Source: Allochromatium tepidum
GTDB taxonomy: Bacteria; Pseudomonadota; Gammaproteobacteria; Chromatiales; Chromatiaceae
Direction of reading: 5' to 3'
Assembly (NCBI RefSeq): GCF_018409545.1
Contig: NZ_AP024563.1
Location: forward strand, 3,030,001-3,094,000
DNA: 64,000 nt
The notes beneath the pieces are model-generated. The model searched no databases and was not told where the DNA came from. It was given only the letters and a program-made list of their open reading frames with translations. Of this stretch, positions 50,137 to 59,632 are shown piece by piece (position 1 is the stretch's first letter; the number at the start of each line of letters is the position of its first letter). The translations under genes were made by a program, and so were the position numbers.

Positions 50137-52269
50137 TCAGATCCCCGCCTCGTCCGGTCGCGGTTGAGCACGCGAGGCCCGTCCGCCATAGCCCGGCCGG
50201 CTCATGAGCCGCACCAGGGCCGGAATGTCGATGATGAGCGCGATGCCGCCGTCGCCCGTGATGGTCGCGCCGGCCAGTCCCGGCACACCGTGCAGCCCCT
50301 TGCCGAGCGGCTTGATCACGACCTCCTCCTGACCGACCAGATCGTCGACGACCAGGCCGACCTTGCGCTGGGCGACATGGACGACCACGACGTGCGCGTC
50401 GGACCTGGGCTCGGTCAGGCGATAGGGATGCAGCCAGCGCGAGGCGTAATAGAGCGGCAGGGCGTGGTTGCGCACCATGATGGCCTCCTGGTCGTCGACG
50501 AAATGGGTGCGCGTGAGATCCAGATCCAGGATCTCCGAGACCGAGGCCAGCGGAATGGCGAAGCGCCGTCCGTCGAGGATGACCATGAGCGCCGGCAGGA
50601 TGGCCAGCGTCAGGGGCAGCTTGACGTTGAGCTTGGTGCCGACACCGAGTTTGGAGTCGATCTCGACCGTGCCGTTGAGCTGGGCGATGCGGGTCTTGAC
50701 CACGTCCATGCCGACGCCGCGCCCGGAGACGTCCGAGATCTCCTCCTTGGTCGAGAAACCGGCCATGAAGATCAGATCGAAGCACTCGCGCGTCGACAGC
50801 CGCTCGGCCTGACCGGGGTCGAGCAGCCCCTTTTCGACGGCCTTGGCGCGCAGCTTCTCGGGATCCATGCCGCGACCGTCGTCCTGGATGAGCAGCGAGA
50901 TGTGATCGCCCTCCTGGGCCGCGCCCAGCACCACGGTGCCCCGGCGCGGCTTGCCGGCGGCCTCGCGCACCTCGGGCAGCTCGATGCCGTGGTCGACCGC
51001 GTTGCGGATCAGATGCACCAGCGGATCGGCGAGGGCCTCGACCAGATTCTTGTCGAGATCGGTCTCTTCGCCGAAGGTCTCCAGCTCGATCTCCTTGCCG
51101 AGATTGCGCGCCAGATCGCGCACCACGCGCGGGAAGCGGCTGAAGACCTTCTTGACCGGCTGCATCCGGGTCTTCATGACCGCCGCCTGCAAGTCCGAGG
51201 TGACGAGCGCCAGCGAGGCGATCGCCTTGCCGATCTCCTCGTCGCCGGTACGCACGCGCAGCATGCTCAGGCGATTGCGCACCAGCACCAACTCGCCGAC
51301 CAGATTCATGATCTCGTCGAGCCGCTGGGTGTCGACACGCACCGAGGTCTCGCCGGCGGGCGCGGCGGCCGCGCGCTGGGCCTTGGCCGTATCGAACGGA
51401 TCGGCGGCAGGCGCCGGACTCGCCGGCGCGGCGCGTGCCGCCGCCGGGACGCTCGGGGCGGCGGGCGGCGGCGGACTCGCTTTGGGCGCCTCGACCTGGG
51501 CGACCGGCTCGACGGGCTTCGCCGCACCCGAGCCATGCAGCTGGTCGAGCAATGAATCGAATTCGTCGTCAGTGATCAGGTCGCCGGAGCCGGACGACTC
51601 CTCGGACGCGGACGTCGCCTTGGTCGATTCGGGTTCCGAGGGCGGGGCCGGCGTCGGTTCTGAGACGGCGGACGCCGGCGCGGCTGGCTGACCCGAGAGC
51701 GCATCGAGCAGCGCCTCGAACTCGGCATCCGTGATCTCGTCGACCGCCTCCGCACCGGACTCGGCCTCACCGGCAGACGCGGGCGCGGACGCCGGAGCAC
51801 TGGGCGGCTCGGGTACGGCGACGGGCTGTGGTTGGGGTACCGGCTCAGACACGGGTTCGGGTGCGCTCGCTCCAGCCGCATCCGGAACGGCGAGCGCCGC
51901 CAGATCCGTGATCAGCGCGGGCGGGGCCGGCTCGGGTTCGCGCCCCGACTTGAGATCGCCGAACATGACGTTGAGCACGTCGAGCACGCGCAGCACCACG
52001 TCCATGAGGACCGGATCGATGCGGCGCTCGCCATTGCGCAGCAGATTGAAGACGTCCTCGGCATGATGACAGACCACGACCAGGGCATTGAGATTGAGGA
52101 AGCCCGCGCCGCCCTTGATGGTGTGGAAGCTGCGGAAGACCGCGTTGAGCAGATTGCGATCGTCGGGGTTCTGTTCCAGATCGATCAACTGCTCGTTGAG
52201 CGCTTCCAGTAGCTCACCGGCCTCGACCAGAAAGTCCTGGAGGATTTCGTCGTTCGGATCGATTGCCAT
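50137..52269 (-). CDS. cheA: Chemotaxis histidine kinase CheA
   Basis: A 710-residue CheA. P1 histidine-phosphotransfer domain about 1-110 with phospho-His49 in SFHTIKGGAGF; a disordered Pro/Ala/Glu linker about 111-300 in place of a recognisable P2; P3 dimer helices about 305-370 (LDEIMNLVGELVLVRNRL); P4 ATPase with HLIRNAVDHGIE, DDGRGMD and GRGVGMDVV; P5 CheW-like domain to the end. The linker has two copies of an acidic motif, ITDAEFEALLDAL (179-191) and ITDDEFDSLLDQL (232-244), which resemble CheY-docking peptides. Located at the pole with CheW and receptors. Confidence 0.96.
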   Translation of the reverse strand: MAIDPNDEILQDFLVEAGELLEALNEQLIDLEQNPDDRNLLNAVFRSFHTIKGGAGFLNLNALVVVCHHAEDVFNLLRNGERRIDPVLMDVVLRVLDVLNVMFGDLKSGREPEPAPPALITDLAALAVPDAAGASAPEPVSEPVPQPQPVAVPEPPSAPASAPASAGEAESGAEAVDEITDAEFEALLDALSGQPAAPASAVSEPTPAPPSEPESTKATSASEESSGSGDLITDDEFDSLLDQLHGSGAAKPVEPVAQVEAPKASPPPPAAPSVPAAARAAPASPAPAADPFDTAKAQRAAAAPAGETSVRVDTQRLDEIMNLVGELVLVRNRLSMLRVRTGDEEIGKAIASLALVTSDLQAAVMKTRMQPVKKVFSRFPRVVRDLARNLGKEIELETFGEETDLDKNLVEALADPLVHLIRNAVDHGIELPEVREAAGKPRRGTVVLGAAQEGDHISLLIQDDGRGMDPEKLRAKAVEKGLLDPGQAERLSTRECFDLIFMAGFSTKEEISDVSGRGVGMDVVKTRIAQLNGTVEIDSKLGVGTKLNVKLPLTLAILPALMVILDGRRFAIPLASVSEILDLDLTRTHFVDDQEAIMVRNHALPLYYASRWLHPYRLTEPRSDAHVVVVHVAQRKVGLVVDDLVGQEEVVIKPLGKGLHGVPGLAGATITGDGGIALIIDIPALVRLMSRPGYGGRASRAQPRPDEAGI

Positions 52270-52295
52270 GCATGATCACCCTGGGTTTCTGTGGG

Positions 52296-53060
52296 CTAGA
52301 AGCCCAGGCTGGAGAGCAACGCATCCACGTCGTCCTGACTGCTGACGACATCGGCGACCGCGTCCTGGGTATTGGGCACGATCGGACCATGGCCGCGCGT
52401 ATCGGTCGAGTCGGGCTCCTCGACGACGGGCTTGCCCACCCTGGGCAGATCCATGCGGGCGCTCGACAGCCGGATGAGTCCGACCAGGTTCTCCTCGACC
52501 TCCTGCACCAGCCGGATGACGCGGCGGATGATCTGACCGGTGAGATCCTGGTAGTCCTGGGCCATCAGGATCTCGGACATCAGCGACTTGAGCCGCTCGG
52601 TCTCCTGTCCGCTCCGGGTCAGGAAGTCGTCGAGTTCACGCGCCAGCTCGCGGAACTCGTCGACCGACAGCTCGCGATTGCGAAAACGGCTCCATTGCTC
52701 GTGCAGCGTCGCCGATCGCTCATGGAGCGACTCGGCGATGGGCATGGATTCGTCGAGCGCGTTGAGCGTGCGATGCGTCGCCTGTTCCGTCATGGAGACG
52801 ACGTAGTTCAGACGCTCCTTGGCGTCCGGGATCTTGTCGCGCGTCAGATCGATCAGGCGCGAGTCGCCGCGGAAGCTGTTGAGCGCCTCGTGCAGGTCGC
52901 GCGTGAGCTTGCCGAGTTCCTCGAAGAGTTCGCGCTCGTAGGGCAGACGCAATTGGCGGATGCTCTCGTCGGCTCCCGCCCGATCCCCGGCCTCCAGCCG
53001 CCCGACCAGACGACGCGCCAACTCCAACTGGAGACTCAGGCGTTCTTCATCGGTGTCCAT
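52296..53060 (-). CDS. cheZ: CheY-P phosphatase CheZ
   Basis: A 254-residue CheZ: long helical hairpin with the catalytic region MAQDYQDLTGQIIRRV, where Asp172 and Gln176 correspond to E. coli Asp143 and Gln147. The C-terminal tail QDDVDALLSSLGF is the conserved CheY-binding helix. It removes the phosphate from CheY to end the signal. Four bases after cheY, 26 before cheA. Confidence 0.95.
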   Translation of the reverse strand: MDTDEERLSLQLELARRLVGRLEAGDRAGADESIRQLRLPYERELFEELGKLTRDLHEALNSFRGDSRLIDLTRDKIPDAKERLNYVVSMTEQATHRTLNALDESMPIAESLHERSATLHEQWSRFRNRELSVDEFRELARELDDFLTRSGQETERLKSLMSEILMAQDYQDLTGQIIRRVIRLVQEVEENLVGLIRLSSARMDLPRVGKPVVEEPDSTDTRGHGPIVPNTQDAVADVVSSQDDVDALLSSLGF

Positions 53061-53063
53061 TGC

Positions 53064-53444
53064 TCATCCCTGCGCGTCGAGGCGCTCGAAGATCTTGTCG
53101 ATCTTTTCCTTCAGGGTCTCGGCGGTGAAGGGTTTGACGATATAGCCGTTGACGCCGGCCTGGGCGGCCTCGACGATCTGGTCGCGCTTGGCCTCGGCGG
53201 TGACCATGAGCACGGGCAGCGACTTGAGCATGGGATCGGCACGCACGGCCTTGAGCAACGCGATACCCTCCATGTTGGGCATGTTCCAGTCGGTGATCAG
53301 GAAGTCGAAGCCGCCGCCCTTGAGCATCGGCAACGCGGTGCTGCCGTCGTCGGCTTCCATGGTGTTGTTGAAACCCAGCTCACGCAGCAGGTTCTTGATG
53401 ATGCGTCTCATGGTGGAGAAGTCGTCCACGATGAGGATTTTCAT
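53064..53444 (-). CDS. cheY: Chemotaxis response regulator CheY
   Basis: A 126-residue single receiver domain: acidic pair Asp7-Asp8, phospho-acceptor Asp52 in [12 protein letters not shown], Thr82, and Lys104 in IVKPF. Phosphorylated by CheA, it binds FliM at the switch to reverse rotation. ATG 53444 begins MKILIVDD as in Pseudomonas; a GTG 24 bases upstream is less likely. Between fliA and cheZ. Confidence 0.97.
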   Translation of the reverse strand: MKILIVDDFSTMRRIIKNLLRELGFNNTMEADDGSTALPMLKGGGFDFLITDWNMPNMEGIALLKAVRADPMLKSLPVLMVTAEAKRDQIVEAAQAGVNGYIVKPFTAETLKEKIDKIFERLDAQG

Positions 53445-53490
53445 GCCTTTGTCCACGCAATGCTCCACATGGAATCTGTTGGTTTGAGAA

Positions 53491-54237
53491 TCAGGCGTCC
53501 GGCCCCGCTTGGGTCCAGTCGCTCAAACGGCCCCGCAGACGATGCAGGGCCTGACTGCGAATCTGGCTCACGCGCGACTCGGTGACGTCGAGGACGGCGC
53601 CGATCTCGCGCAGATTGAGTTCCTCATCATAATAGAGCGCGAGTACCAGGCGCTCGCGTTCCGGCAGGCCGGCCAGCGCCTCGGCCAGGGCGGCCGCGAA
53701 CTGCTCGCGCTCGACCTGCTCGGTCGGCGTGGCGCTCGTTCCCGGCAGCAACCGGTTGCTGTCGGCATCCTCGCCGAACAGATCCTCCAACCCAAGGATC
53801 CGGCAACCGGCGCTATCCTGCAACATGCCATGATAGTCGTCGAGTGTGACGCCCAGTGTCTCGGCGATCTCGCGATCATTGGCCGCGCGCCCCTCGCGCG
53901 CCTCGACCTGGCGGATCGCCTCGGCGATGCGCCGGCTGTTGCGATGCACCGAGCGCGGCGTCCAGTCGGCGCGCCTCAGTTCGTCGATCATGGCCCCGCG
54001 CACCCGGATGCCGGCATAGGTGGCGAAGGTCGCACCCTGCCCCGGCTGGAACTGGCGCGCGGCCTCGATCAGACCGACCATGCCGGACTGTATCAGATCC
54101 TCGACCTGCACCGAGGCCGGCAGTCGTGCCGCCAGATGATGTGCGATGCGCCGCACCAGGTCGACATGCTCGGACACCAGCCGCGCCGCCTCGTCGCCGG
54201 CGCTCGTATAGCCCATCCGAGACCGGGCGCGGACCAT
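53491..54237 (-). CDS. fliA: Flagellar sigma factor FliA (sigma-28)
   Basis: A 248-residue sigma-28: region 2 ([33 protein letters not shown], in two parts), region 3 ([16 protein letters not shown]) and region 4 helix-turn-helix ([29 protein letters not shown]). It directs late flagellar and chemotaxis promoters. Its ATG directly follows the stop of fleN (TAGATG), so the two are coupled. Confidence 0.96.
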   Translation of the reverse strand: MVRARSRMGYTSAGDEAARLVSEHVDLVRRIAHHLAARLPASVQVEDLIQSGMVGLIEAARQFQPGQGATFATYAGIRVRGAMIDELRRADWTPRSVHRNSRRIAEAIRQVEAREGRAANDREIAETLGVTLDDYHGMLQDSAGCRILGLEDLFGEDADSNRLLPGTSATPTEQVEREQFAAALAEALAGLPERERLVLALYYDEELNLREIGAVLDVTESRVSQIRSQALHRLRGRLSDWTQAGPDA

Positions 54238-55065
54238 CTAGGCGCCTTGCAGCAGACGCTCGACGAAGAAGCCGATGCCGCCGATATCGGTGGCGCCGCC
54301 GCGCGCGGCGTCGATCCGGCGCGCCAGATCGTTGAAGACGCGCCCGGCCGGACTGCCCGGATAGAGGCTGACCACCGGCTGGCGCTTCTGCACCGCCAGA
54401 CGCAGCTTTTCATCCGTCGGGATCATGGCCGCCGTCTCCAGCACCACGTCCGGCAGATAGCTGGCGCAGACGGCCGAGAGTTTGCGCATCAGACGCTGAC
54501 CGGATTCGATGTCGCGTAGCATGTTGCAGATTATCCGAAAACGACGCACCCCGTGCTCCTGATGTAGAACCTTGATCAGTGCGTAGGCATCTGTCAAGGA
54601 GGCAGGCTCATCGCAGACGACCACGAACACCTGCTGGACGGCCTTGCAGAAGCTCGTGACCGAATCATGGATACCGGCCGCCGTGTCGACGACCAGGATG
54701 TCGAGCGGCTTGTCGTAACTGCTGAAGGCACGGATCAGGCCCAGATGCTCGGCCGGCGTCAGGTTGGCCATGGAGCCGATCCCCGAGGCCGAGGGCACCA
54801 GCAGCAACCCGTCCGGCCCCGGCAGCAGGACGTCCTCCAGACGCTCGACGCGCCCGGCGACCAGATCGTGCAGGGTCTTGGTCGGACGCAGTCCGAGCAT
54901 CAGGTCGGCATTGGCCAGACCCAGATCGGCGTCGAAGAGCATGACGTTGCGACCCAGCCGCGCCAGGGCCACGGACAGATTGACCGCGACATTGGTCTTG
55001 CCGACGCCGCCCTTGCCGCTGGCGATGGCGATACTCTGAAAGGGCCGGTTCCTAGTAGGCTGCAT
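54238..55065 (-). CDS. fleN: Flagellar number regulator FleN/FlhG
   Basis: A 275-residue MinD/ParA-type ATPase with deviant Walker A GKGGVGKT at residues 17-24, LFDADLGLANADLMLGL and VVDTAAGIHDSV. It limits the number of polar flagella by acting on FleQ-type activators and on FlhF. Its start lies 14 bases inside the end of flhF, the classical flhF-fleN-fliA order of polar-flagellate bacteria. Confidence 0.95.
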   Translation of the reverse strand: MQPTRNRPFQSIAIASGKGGVGKTNVAVNLSVALARLGRNVMLFDADLGLANADLMLGLRPTKTLHDLVAGRVERLEDVLLPGPDGLLLVPSASGIGSMANLTPAEHLGLIRAFSSYDKPLDILVVDTAAGIHDSVTSFCKAVQQVFVVVCDEPASLTDAYALIKVLHQEHGVRRFRIICNMLRDIESGQRLMRKLSAVCASYLPDVVLETAAMIPTDEKLRLAVQKRQPVVSLYPGSPAGRVFNDLARRIDAARGGATDIGGIGFFVERLLQGA

Positions 55066-56350
55066 GCACGGATTTCCTGAAGGGGATCACGGACTCCAAC
55101 ACCAGGCTGTCGCGCGTCATGGCGCTGGGCGCAGGCGCCATCTGCGCGCTCGGGTTCGGCGTCCTGGGTGTCGATAGTCTAGGCAATGGCTCGCACCGGG
55201 CAAGTACGGCGGCATCGCGCGGCGTGAACCGGGGGTTTTCGATCGTGGCACTGGGGGGGGAGTTCTCCGCACGTGACTGGAGCCGCGGAATCGACTCACC
55301 GAGCGCCAGGCGCGTCAGATGCGCCGTGTCGGCCTTGTGGAAGTCTTCCTCGATGCGCTGTCCGTCGCTCTGGAAGACCAGCCCCAGATGCTGTTCCAGC
55401 AGCACCGAGAGGATCTCGCCGAGGCGTTCGGATTCGTCGATCTTGGTCAGCACCAGGGCTGAGGGTTCGCAGCTCTGGAAGGCCTTGAGCACCTGACGCA
55501 GCACGCCGGCCTGATGGGTCGCCGGGATCACCAGCCAGGTCTCGATCTCGACCAGATGGCGGATCTGGGCGAAGAGTTTGCGCTCGGCGGCATCGCGCGC
55601 GGAGCGTCCCTCGGTGTCGACGAGGATGAGATGATCCGGGGCACTGCGATTGGCCAGACTGAGCAGATCGCGTTCGTTCTCCAGCAGGATGACGGGAACT
55701 CCGGCCATCTGACCAAAGGCCTGGAGCTGCTTGTGCGCGCCGATGCGCTGACGGTCGAGCGTAACCAGCGTCACCGAGTCCGCTCCCAGACGCCGGATGC
55801 GATGCAGGGCGAGCCGGCTCAGGGTGGTGGTCTTGCCCGCCCCGGTGGGACCGACGAGCGCCAGCACACCGCCGCGCTCCAGCACACTGGGTTGCACGGT
55901 CGCGACCGAGGCGGCGAGACGGGTCCGCAGACGGCTCCAGGCTTCATCATGCGTCTGATCCTCCTGGAGACCGCCGATGAGCGAGCGTGCGAGTCCGTCG
56001 TCGAATCCGCACTCGACGAGCCGCTCGGCGATGCCGGCGGCCAGCGGATGACGCACGGCCCATTGATCGCGCTCGCTCAGCACCTGCTGTTGCGCCAGCA
56101 GCGAACGCAGATCGCGCAGTTCGCGGCGCATCGCGGCCAGGTCGGAATCGACAGCCGCCGGGCGTGTCGAGCGTGATGCACTGGGACGTGCCGGTGCGGC
56201 CTGCTCGGACGGTGCCTCAGTCGCGGCCACGACTTCCAGAACGCCATCGACGCGACGGCTCGACAGGATTACCGCGTCCGGTCCCTGCTGCTCACGTACC
56301 TGGCGCATGGCGTCCTGCATGTTCTTTGCCTGATAGCGCCGTACATTCAT
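55052..56350 (-). CDS. flhF: Flagellar placement GTPase FlhF
   Basis: A 432-residue SRP-type GTPase. N-terminal MNVRRYQAKNMQDAMRQVREQQGPDAVILSSRR (two blocks) is diagnostic; a Ser/Pro/Ala stretch precedes the N domain; G1 GPTGAGKTT is at 167-175, LVTLDRQRIGAHKQLQAFGQ follows, then VDTEGRSARD and LTKIDESERLG. It sets the polar site and assembly of the flagellum. The last 90 residues are a longer Pro/Ser tail than in most homologues. Confidence 0.95.
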   Translation of the reverse strand: MNVRRYQAKNMQDAMRQVREQQGPDAVILSSRRVDGVLEVVAATEAPSEQAAPARPSASRSTRPAAVDSDLAAMRRELRDLRSLLAQQQVLSERDQWAVRHPLAAGIAERLVECGFDDGLARSLIGGLQEDQTHDEAWSRLRTRLAASVATVQPSVLERGGVLALVGPTGAGKTTTLSRLALHRIRRLGADSVTLVTLDRQRIGAHKQLQAFGQMAGVPVILLENERDLLSLANRSAPDHLILVDTEGRSARDAAERKLFAQIRHLVEIETWLVIPATHQAGVLRQVLKAFQSCEPSALVLTKIDESERLGEILSVLLEQHLGLVFQSDGQRIEEDFHKADTAHLTRLALGESIPRLQSRAENSPPSATIENPRFTPRDAAVLARCEPLPRLSTPRTPNPSAQMAPAPSAMTRDSLVLESVIPFRKSVHAAY

Positions 56351-56372
56351 CGCTCACACTCCCGTTACTCGA

Positions 56373-58478
56373 TCAGGCCCGTGCCTGAGCATTGTCGCTC
56401 TTGCCTACAGTGGCCACGACCCGGATGCGTCGATTGTCCGGGATCTCGGTGAAGGCCAGCACGGTCAGGTTGCGCACCGCGCCTCTCAGCCAACCCGCAA
56501 TCCAGGACCGGATCTCCGGAGCCACCACCAAGACAGCCGGCGCACCCTCGGCCTCCTGCTTGCGAGCCGCCTCGATCACCGAGCGCTGGAGCCGTTCGGC
56601 CAGGCCGGGTTCGATGCCGACGGTTTCGCCCTGACTGCCTTGTAGCGATTTATGCAACAGTTGTTCCAAGGATGGATCGAGTGCGATCAAGGGTAACTCG
56701 TCGTCGGGGCCGACCAGATCCTGCACGATCGAGCGGGCGAGCGCCACGCGCACGGCGGCGGTCAAAGTGGCGGGATCTTGACTCTTGAGCGAGCGTTCCG
56801 CCAAGGTTTCGGCGATGGTGCGCAGATCGCGGATGGACACCTGCTCGGCCAGCAGGTTCTGGAGTACCTTGAGCACCACGCCCAGCGAGATCTTGGACGA
56901 CAGCAGGTTCTCGACCAGCTTGGGCGAGCGGCGTCCGAGCTGATCGAGCAGATGCTGCACCTCCTCGTGTCCGATGAGGCGGTGGGCATTCTCGCGGAAG
57001 ATCTGCGACAGATGGGTGGCGATCACGGTGGCCGCATCCACCACCGTATAGCCGGCGGCCTGGGCCACGTCGCGGTTGGCCGGATCGATCCAGAGCGCGT
57101 CCAGGTTGAAGGTCGGATCCTTGGTCGGCGTGCCCTCGACGGTGCCGAACACCTGGCCCGGATTGATCGCCAGATCGCGATCGGGGAAGACCTCGGCCTC
57201 GGCGGCCGTGACGCCCAGCAGCGAGATCCGGTACTGGTTCGGTCCCAGCTCCAGGTTGTCGCGGATGTGTACCGGCTGGATGAGAAAACCGAACTCCTGC
57301 GAGAGCTTGCGCCGGATGCCCTTGATGCGGGTCATGAGCTGGCCGTCCTGAGTGCGGTCGACCAGCGGGATGAGCCGGTAGCCCACTTCCAGCGACACCA
57401 GATCGACCGGCGGCACGTCTTCCCAGGACAGATCGCGATCCTCGGGCGCGGGCAGTTCCAGGCCGTCCGGCAGGCGTTCGATGACCTCGGGTACGGGCGC
57501 CGGCGGCTTGGCGGCGATCAGATAGCCCGCGCCGATCAGGCTGGATGAGATGCCGAGAAAGACCAGATGGGGCATCCCAGGAACGACGCCCAGGATGCCG
57601 ATGACACCGCCCGAGATATAGAGCACGCGCGGATTGGCGAACATCTGCGCAAACACCTGCTCGCCCATGTCCTGCGAGCTGGTGGTGCGGGTGACGATGA
57701 TGGCCGTGGCCGAGGACAGCAGCAGCGAGGGGATCTGGGCGACCAGACCGTCGCCGATGCTCAGCAGGATGAAGGTGTTGGAGGCGTCGGCGAAGGACAT
57801 CCCGGCCTGGGTGACGCCGATGACGATGCCGCCGATGACATTGATGAACAGGATCAGGATGCCGGCGATGGCGTCCCCGCGCACGAACTTGCTCGCACCA
57901 TCCATGGAGCCGTAGAAGTCGGCCTCCTGGGCCACGTCCTCGCGGCGCTTGCGTGCGTCCTCCTGCGAGATCAGGCCGGCGTTGAGATCGGCATCGATGG
58001 CCATCTGCTTGCCGGGCATGGCGTCCAGGGTGAAGCGGGCGCTGACCTCGGAGACGCGCCCGGCGCCCTTGGTGACGACCACGAAGTTGATGATGACCAG
58101 GATGGTGAACACCACCACGCCGATGACGAAGTTGCCGCCGAGCACGAACTGGCCGAAGGCCTCGATCACCTTGCCCGCCGCCTCGGTGCCCTCGCCGCCG
58201 TTGAGCAGGATCACGCGCGTCGAGGCGACGTTGAGCGCCAGACGCAGCAGGGTCGCCAGCAGGATCACGGTCGGGAAGGAGGCGAAATCGACCGGACGCG
58301 CGATATAGACCGCGACCATGACCACGATCAGCGACAGCGCGATGTTGAAGGTGAACAGCAGGTCGAGCAGGAAGGGCGGCAGCGGCAGCACCAGCATGCC
58401 GAGCAGCGCGATCAGCAGCAGGGGCGTGCCCAGCCCCATGCGCCCGACAGTACTCAGACGTTCGGCGAGCGTCGTCAT
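56373..58478 (-). CDS. flhA: Flagellar export gate protein FlhA
   Basis: A 701-residue export component. N-terminal half has eight membrane helices (LLIALLGMLVLPLPPFLLDLLF, then the FHIPEP-type cytoplasmic loop RFTLDAMPGKQMAIDADLNAGLI); the C-terminal half is the cytoplasmic substrate- and chaperone-binding ring. With FlhB, FliPQR it forms the proton-driven export gate. The ATG overlaps the flhB stop (ATGA). Confidence 0.97.
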   Translation of the reverse strand: MTTLAERLSTVGRMGLGTPLLLIALLGMLVLPLPPFLLDLLFTFNIALSLIVVMVAVYIARPVDFASFPTVILLATLLRLALNVASTRVILLNGGEGTEAAGKVIEAFGQFVLGGNFVIGVVVFTILVIINFVVVTKGAGRVSEVSARFTLDAMPGKQMAIDADLNAGLISQEDARKRREDVAQEADFYGSMDGASKFVRGDAIAGILILFINVIGGIVIGVTQAGMSFADASNTFILLSIGDGLVAQIPSLLLSSATAIIVTRTTSSQDMGEQVFAQMFANPRVLYISGGVIGILGVVPGMPHLVFLGISSSLIGAGYLIAAKPPAPVPEVIERLPDGLELPAPEDRDLSWEDVPPVDLVSLEVGYRLIPLVDRTQDGQLMTRIKGIRRKLSQEFGFLIQPVHIRDNLELGPNQYRISLLGVTAAEAEVFPDRDLAINPGQVFGTVEGTPTKDPTFNLDALWIDPANRDVAQAAGYTVVDAATVIATHLSQIFRENAHRLIGHEEVQHLLDQLGRRSPKLVENLLSSKISLGVVLKVLQNLLAEQVSIRDLRTIAETLAERSLKSQDPATLTAAVRVALARSIVQDLVGPDDELPLIALDPSLEQLLHKSLQGSQGETVGIEPGLAERLQRSVIEAARKQEAEGAPAVLVVAPEIRSWIAGWLRGAVRNLTVLAFTEIPDNRRIRVVATVGKSDNAQARA

Positions 58479-59629
58479 CGGCGGCCCTTGCGGCGACGCG
58501 GTGCTCTGAGAGGATCGAGATACTCCTCCGGCACCGGCAGGTCATCGGCCAGCTCGACGTCCGGATCCTCGCGCCGGATCTGATAGACATAAGCCAGGAT
58601 GCGCGCCACGGCGATGAACAGACCGCTCGGAATCTCCTGATCGAGGTCGGTCGTGAAATAGATGGCGCGCGCCACGCGCGGGGCCTCGATGATCATGATT
58701 CCGTGTTCATCGGCCAGCGCGCGAATCGCCTGGGCCACGGTGTCCTGGCCCTTGGCCAGAAGCCGGGGCGCGGCCATGGTCGCCGGTACATAGGCGATGG
58801 CCACCGCGTAGTGCGTCGGGTTGGTGATGACCACGTCGGCCTTGGGCACCTCGGACATCATGCGCCGCTGCGACATTTCGTGCTGTAACCGGCGGATACG
58901 GCTCTTGACCTCGGGCTTGCCCTCGGTCTCCTTGAACTCGTCCTTGATCTCCTGGAGCGTCATGCGCAGTTGTTTCCGGTGGTTCCAGACCTGGAAGGGC
59001 ACGTCGATGGCGGCCACCACCAGCAGTGCCGCCGCCGCGATGAGAAAGAGCCAGGCCTCCATATGCACGGTCCGGACGATCGCCTGCTCCACCGGCAGCT
59101 CGCCGAGTGTGAGCAGATTGCCCCAGATGCTCATGATGGCCAGGGTCGCCACGGTTCCGACCAGACCGAACTTGCCCAGTCCCTTGACCAGTTCCATCAG
59201 TCCCTGCACCGAGAACACGCGCTTGAGTCCGGTGATCGGGTTGAGCTTGGAGAACTTGGGCATGAGCGCCTGGGTCGAGAAGTTCGCGCCGCCGACCAGG
59301 ATCGGTCCCATGAGGGCGATGACCATGAGCAGGGCGAACATGGGCGCCAGGATCAGGAGCGCGCGTCCGAGCAGGTGCTGGAGATGGGGCACCAGCAGGC
59401 CCTCGTCGAAGATGAGCGCACGCTCCGGCGTCCAGCCCTCGATCATCAGCTGACTGATCCGTGCCGCCAGACCGCCGCCGAAGAAGAGCAAAAAGGACCC
59501 GCCCATGAGCAGGATGATGAAGGTGTTGAGCTCGCGTGAGCGCGCGACCTGCCCTTTCTCGCGCGATTCGCGCAGACGTTTGGCGGTGGGGGCCTCGGAG
59601 CGTTCCTGGCCGTTTTCGTTCTCGGCCAT
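58475..59629 (-). CDS. flhB: Flagellar export switch protein FlhB
   Basis: A 384-residue export-switch protein: four membrane helices in the N-terminal part (starting near 30), long linker helix, and the autocleavage site NPTH in VVITNPTHYAVAIAY (about 268-271) that controls substrate specificity. N-terminal ERSEAPTAKRLRESREKGQVARSREL is the family mark. Follows fliR by three bases. Confidence 0.96.
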   Translation of the reverse strand: MAENENGQERSEAPTAKRLRESREKGQVARSRELNTFIILLMGGSFLLFFGGGLAARISQLMIEGWTPERALIFDEGLLVPHLQHLLGRALLILAPMFALLMVIALMGPILVGGANFSTQALMPKFSKLNPITGLKRVFSVQGLMELVKGLGKFGLVGTVATLAIMSIWGNLLTLGELPVEQAIVRTVHMEAWLFLIAAAALLVVAAIDVPFQVWNHRKQLRMTLQEIKDEFKETEGKPEVKSRIRRLQHEMSQRRMMSEVPKADVVITNPTHYAVAIAYVPATMAAPRLLAKGQDTVAQAIRALADEHGIMIIEAPRVARAIYFTTDLDQEIPSGLFIAVARILAYVYQIRREDPDVELADDLPVPEEYLDPLRAPRRRKGRR

Positions 59630-59632
59630 GGC

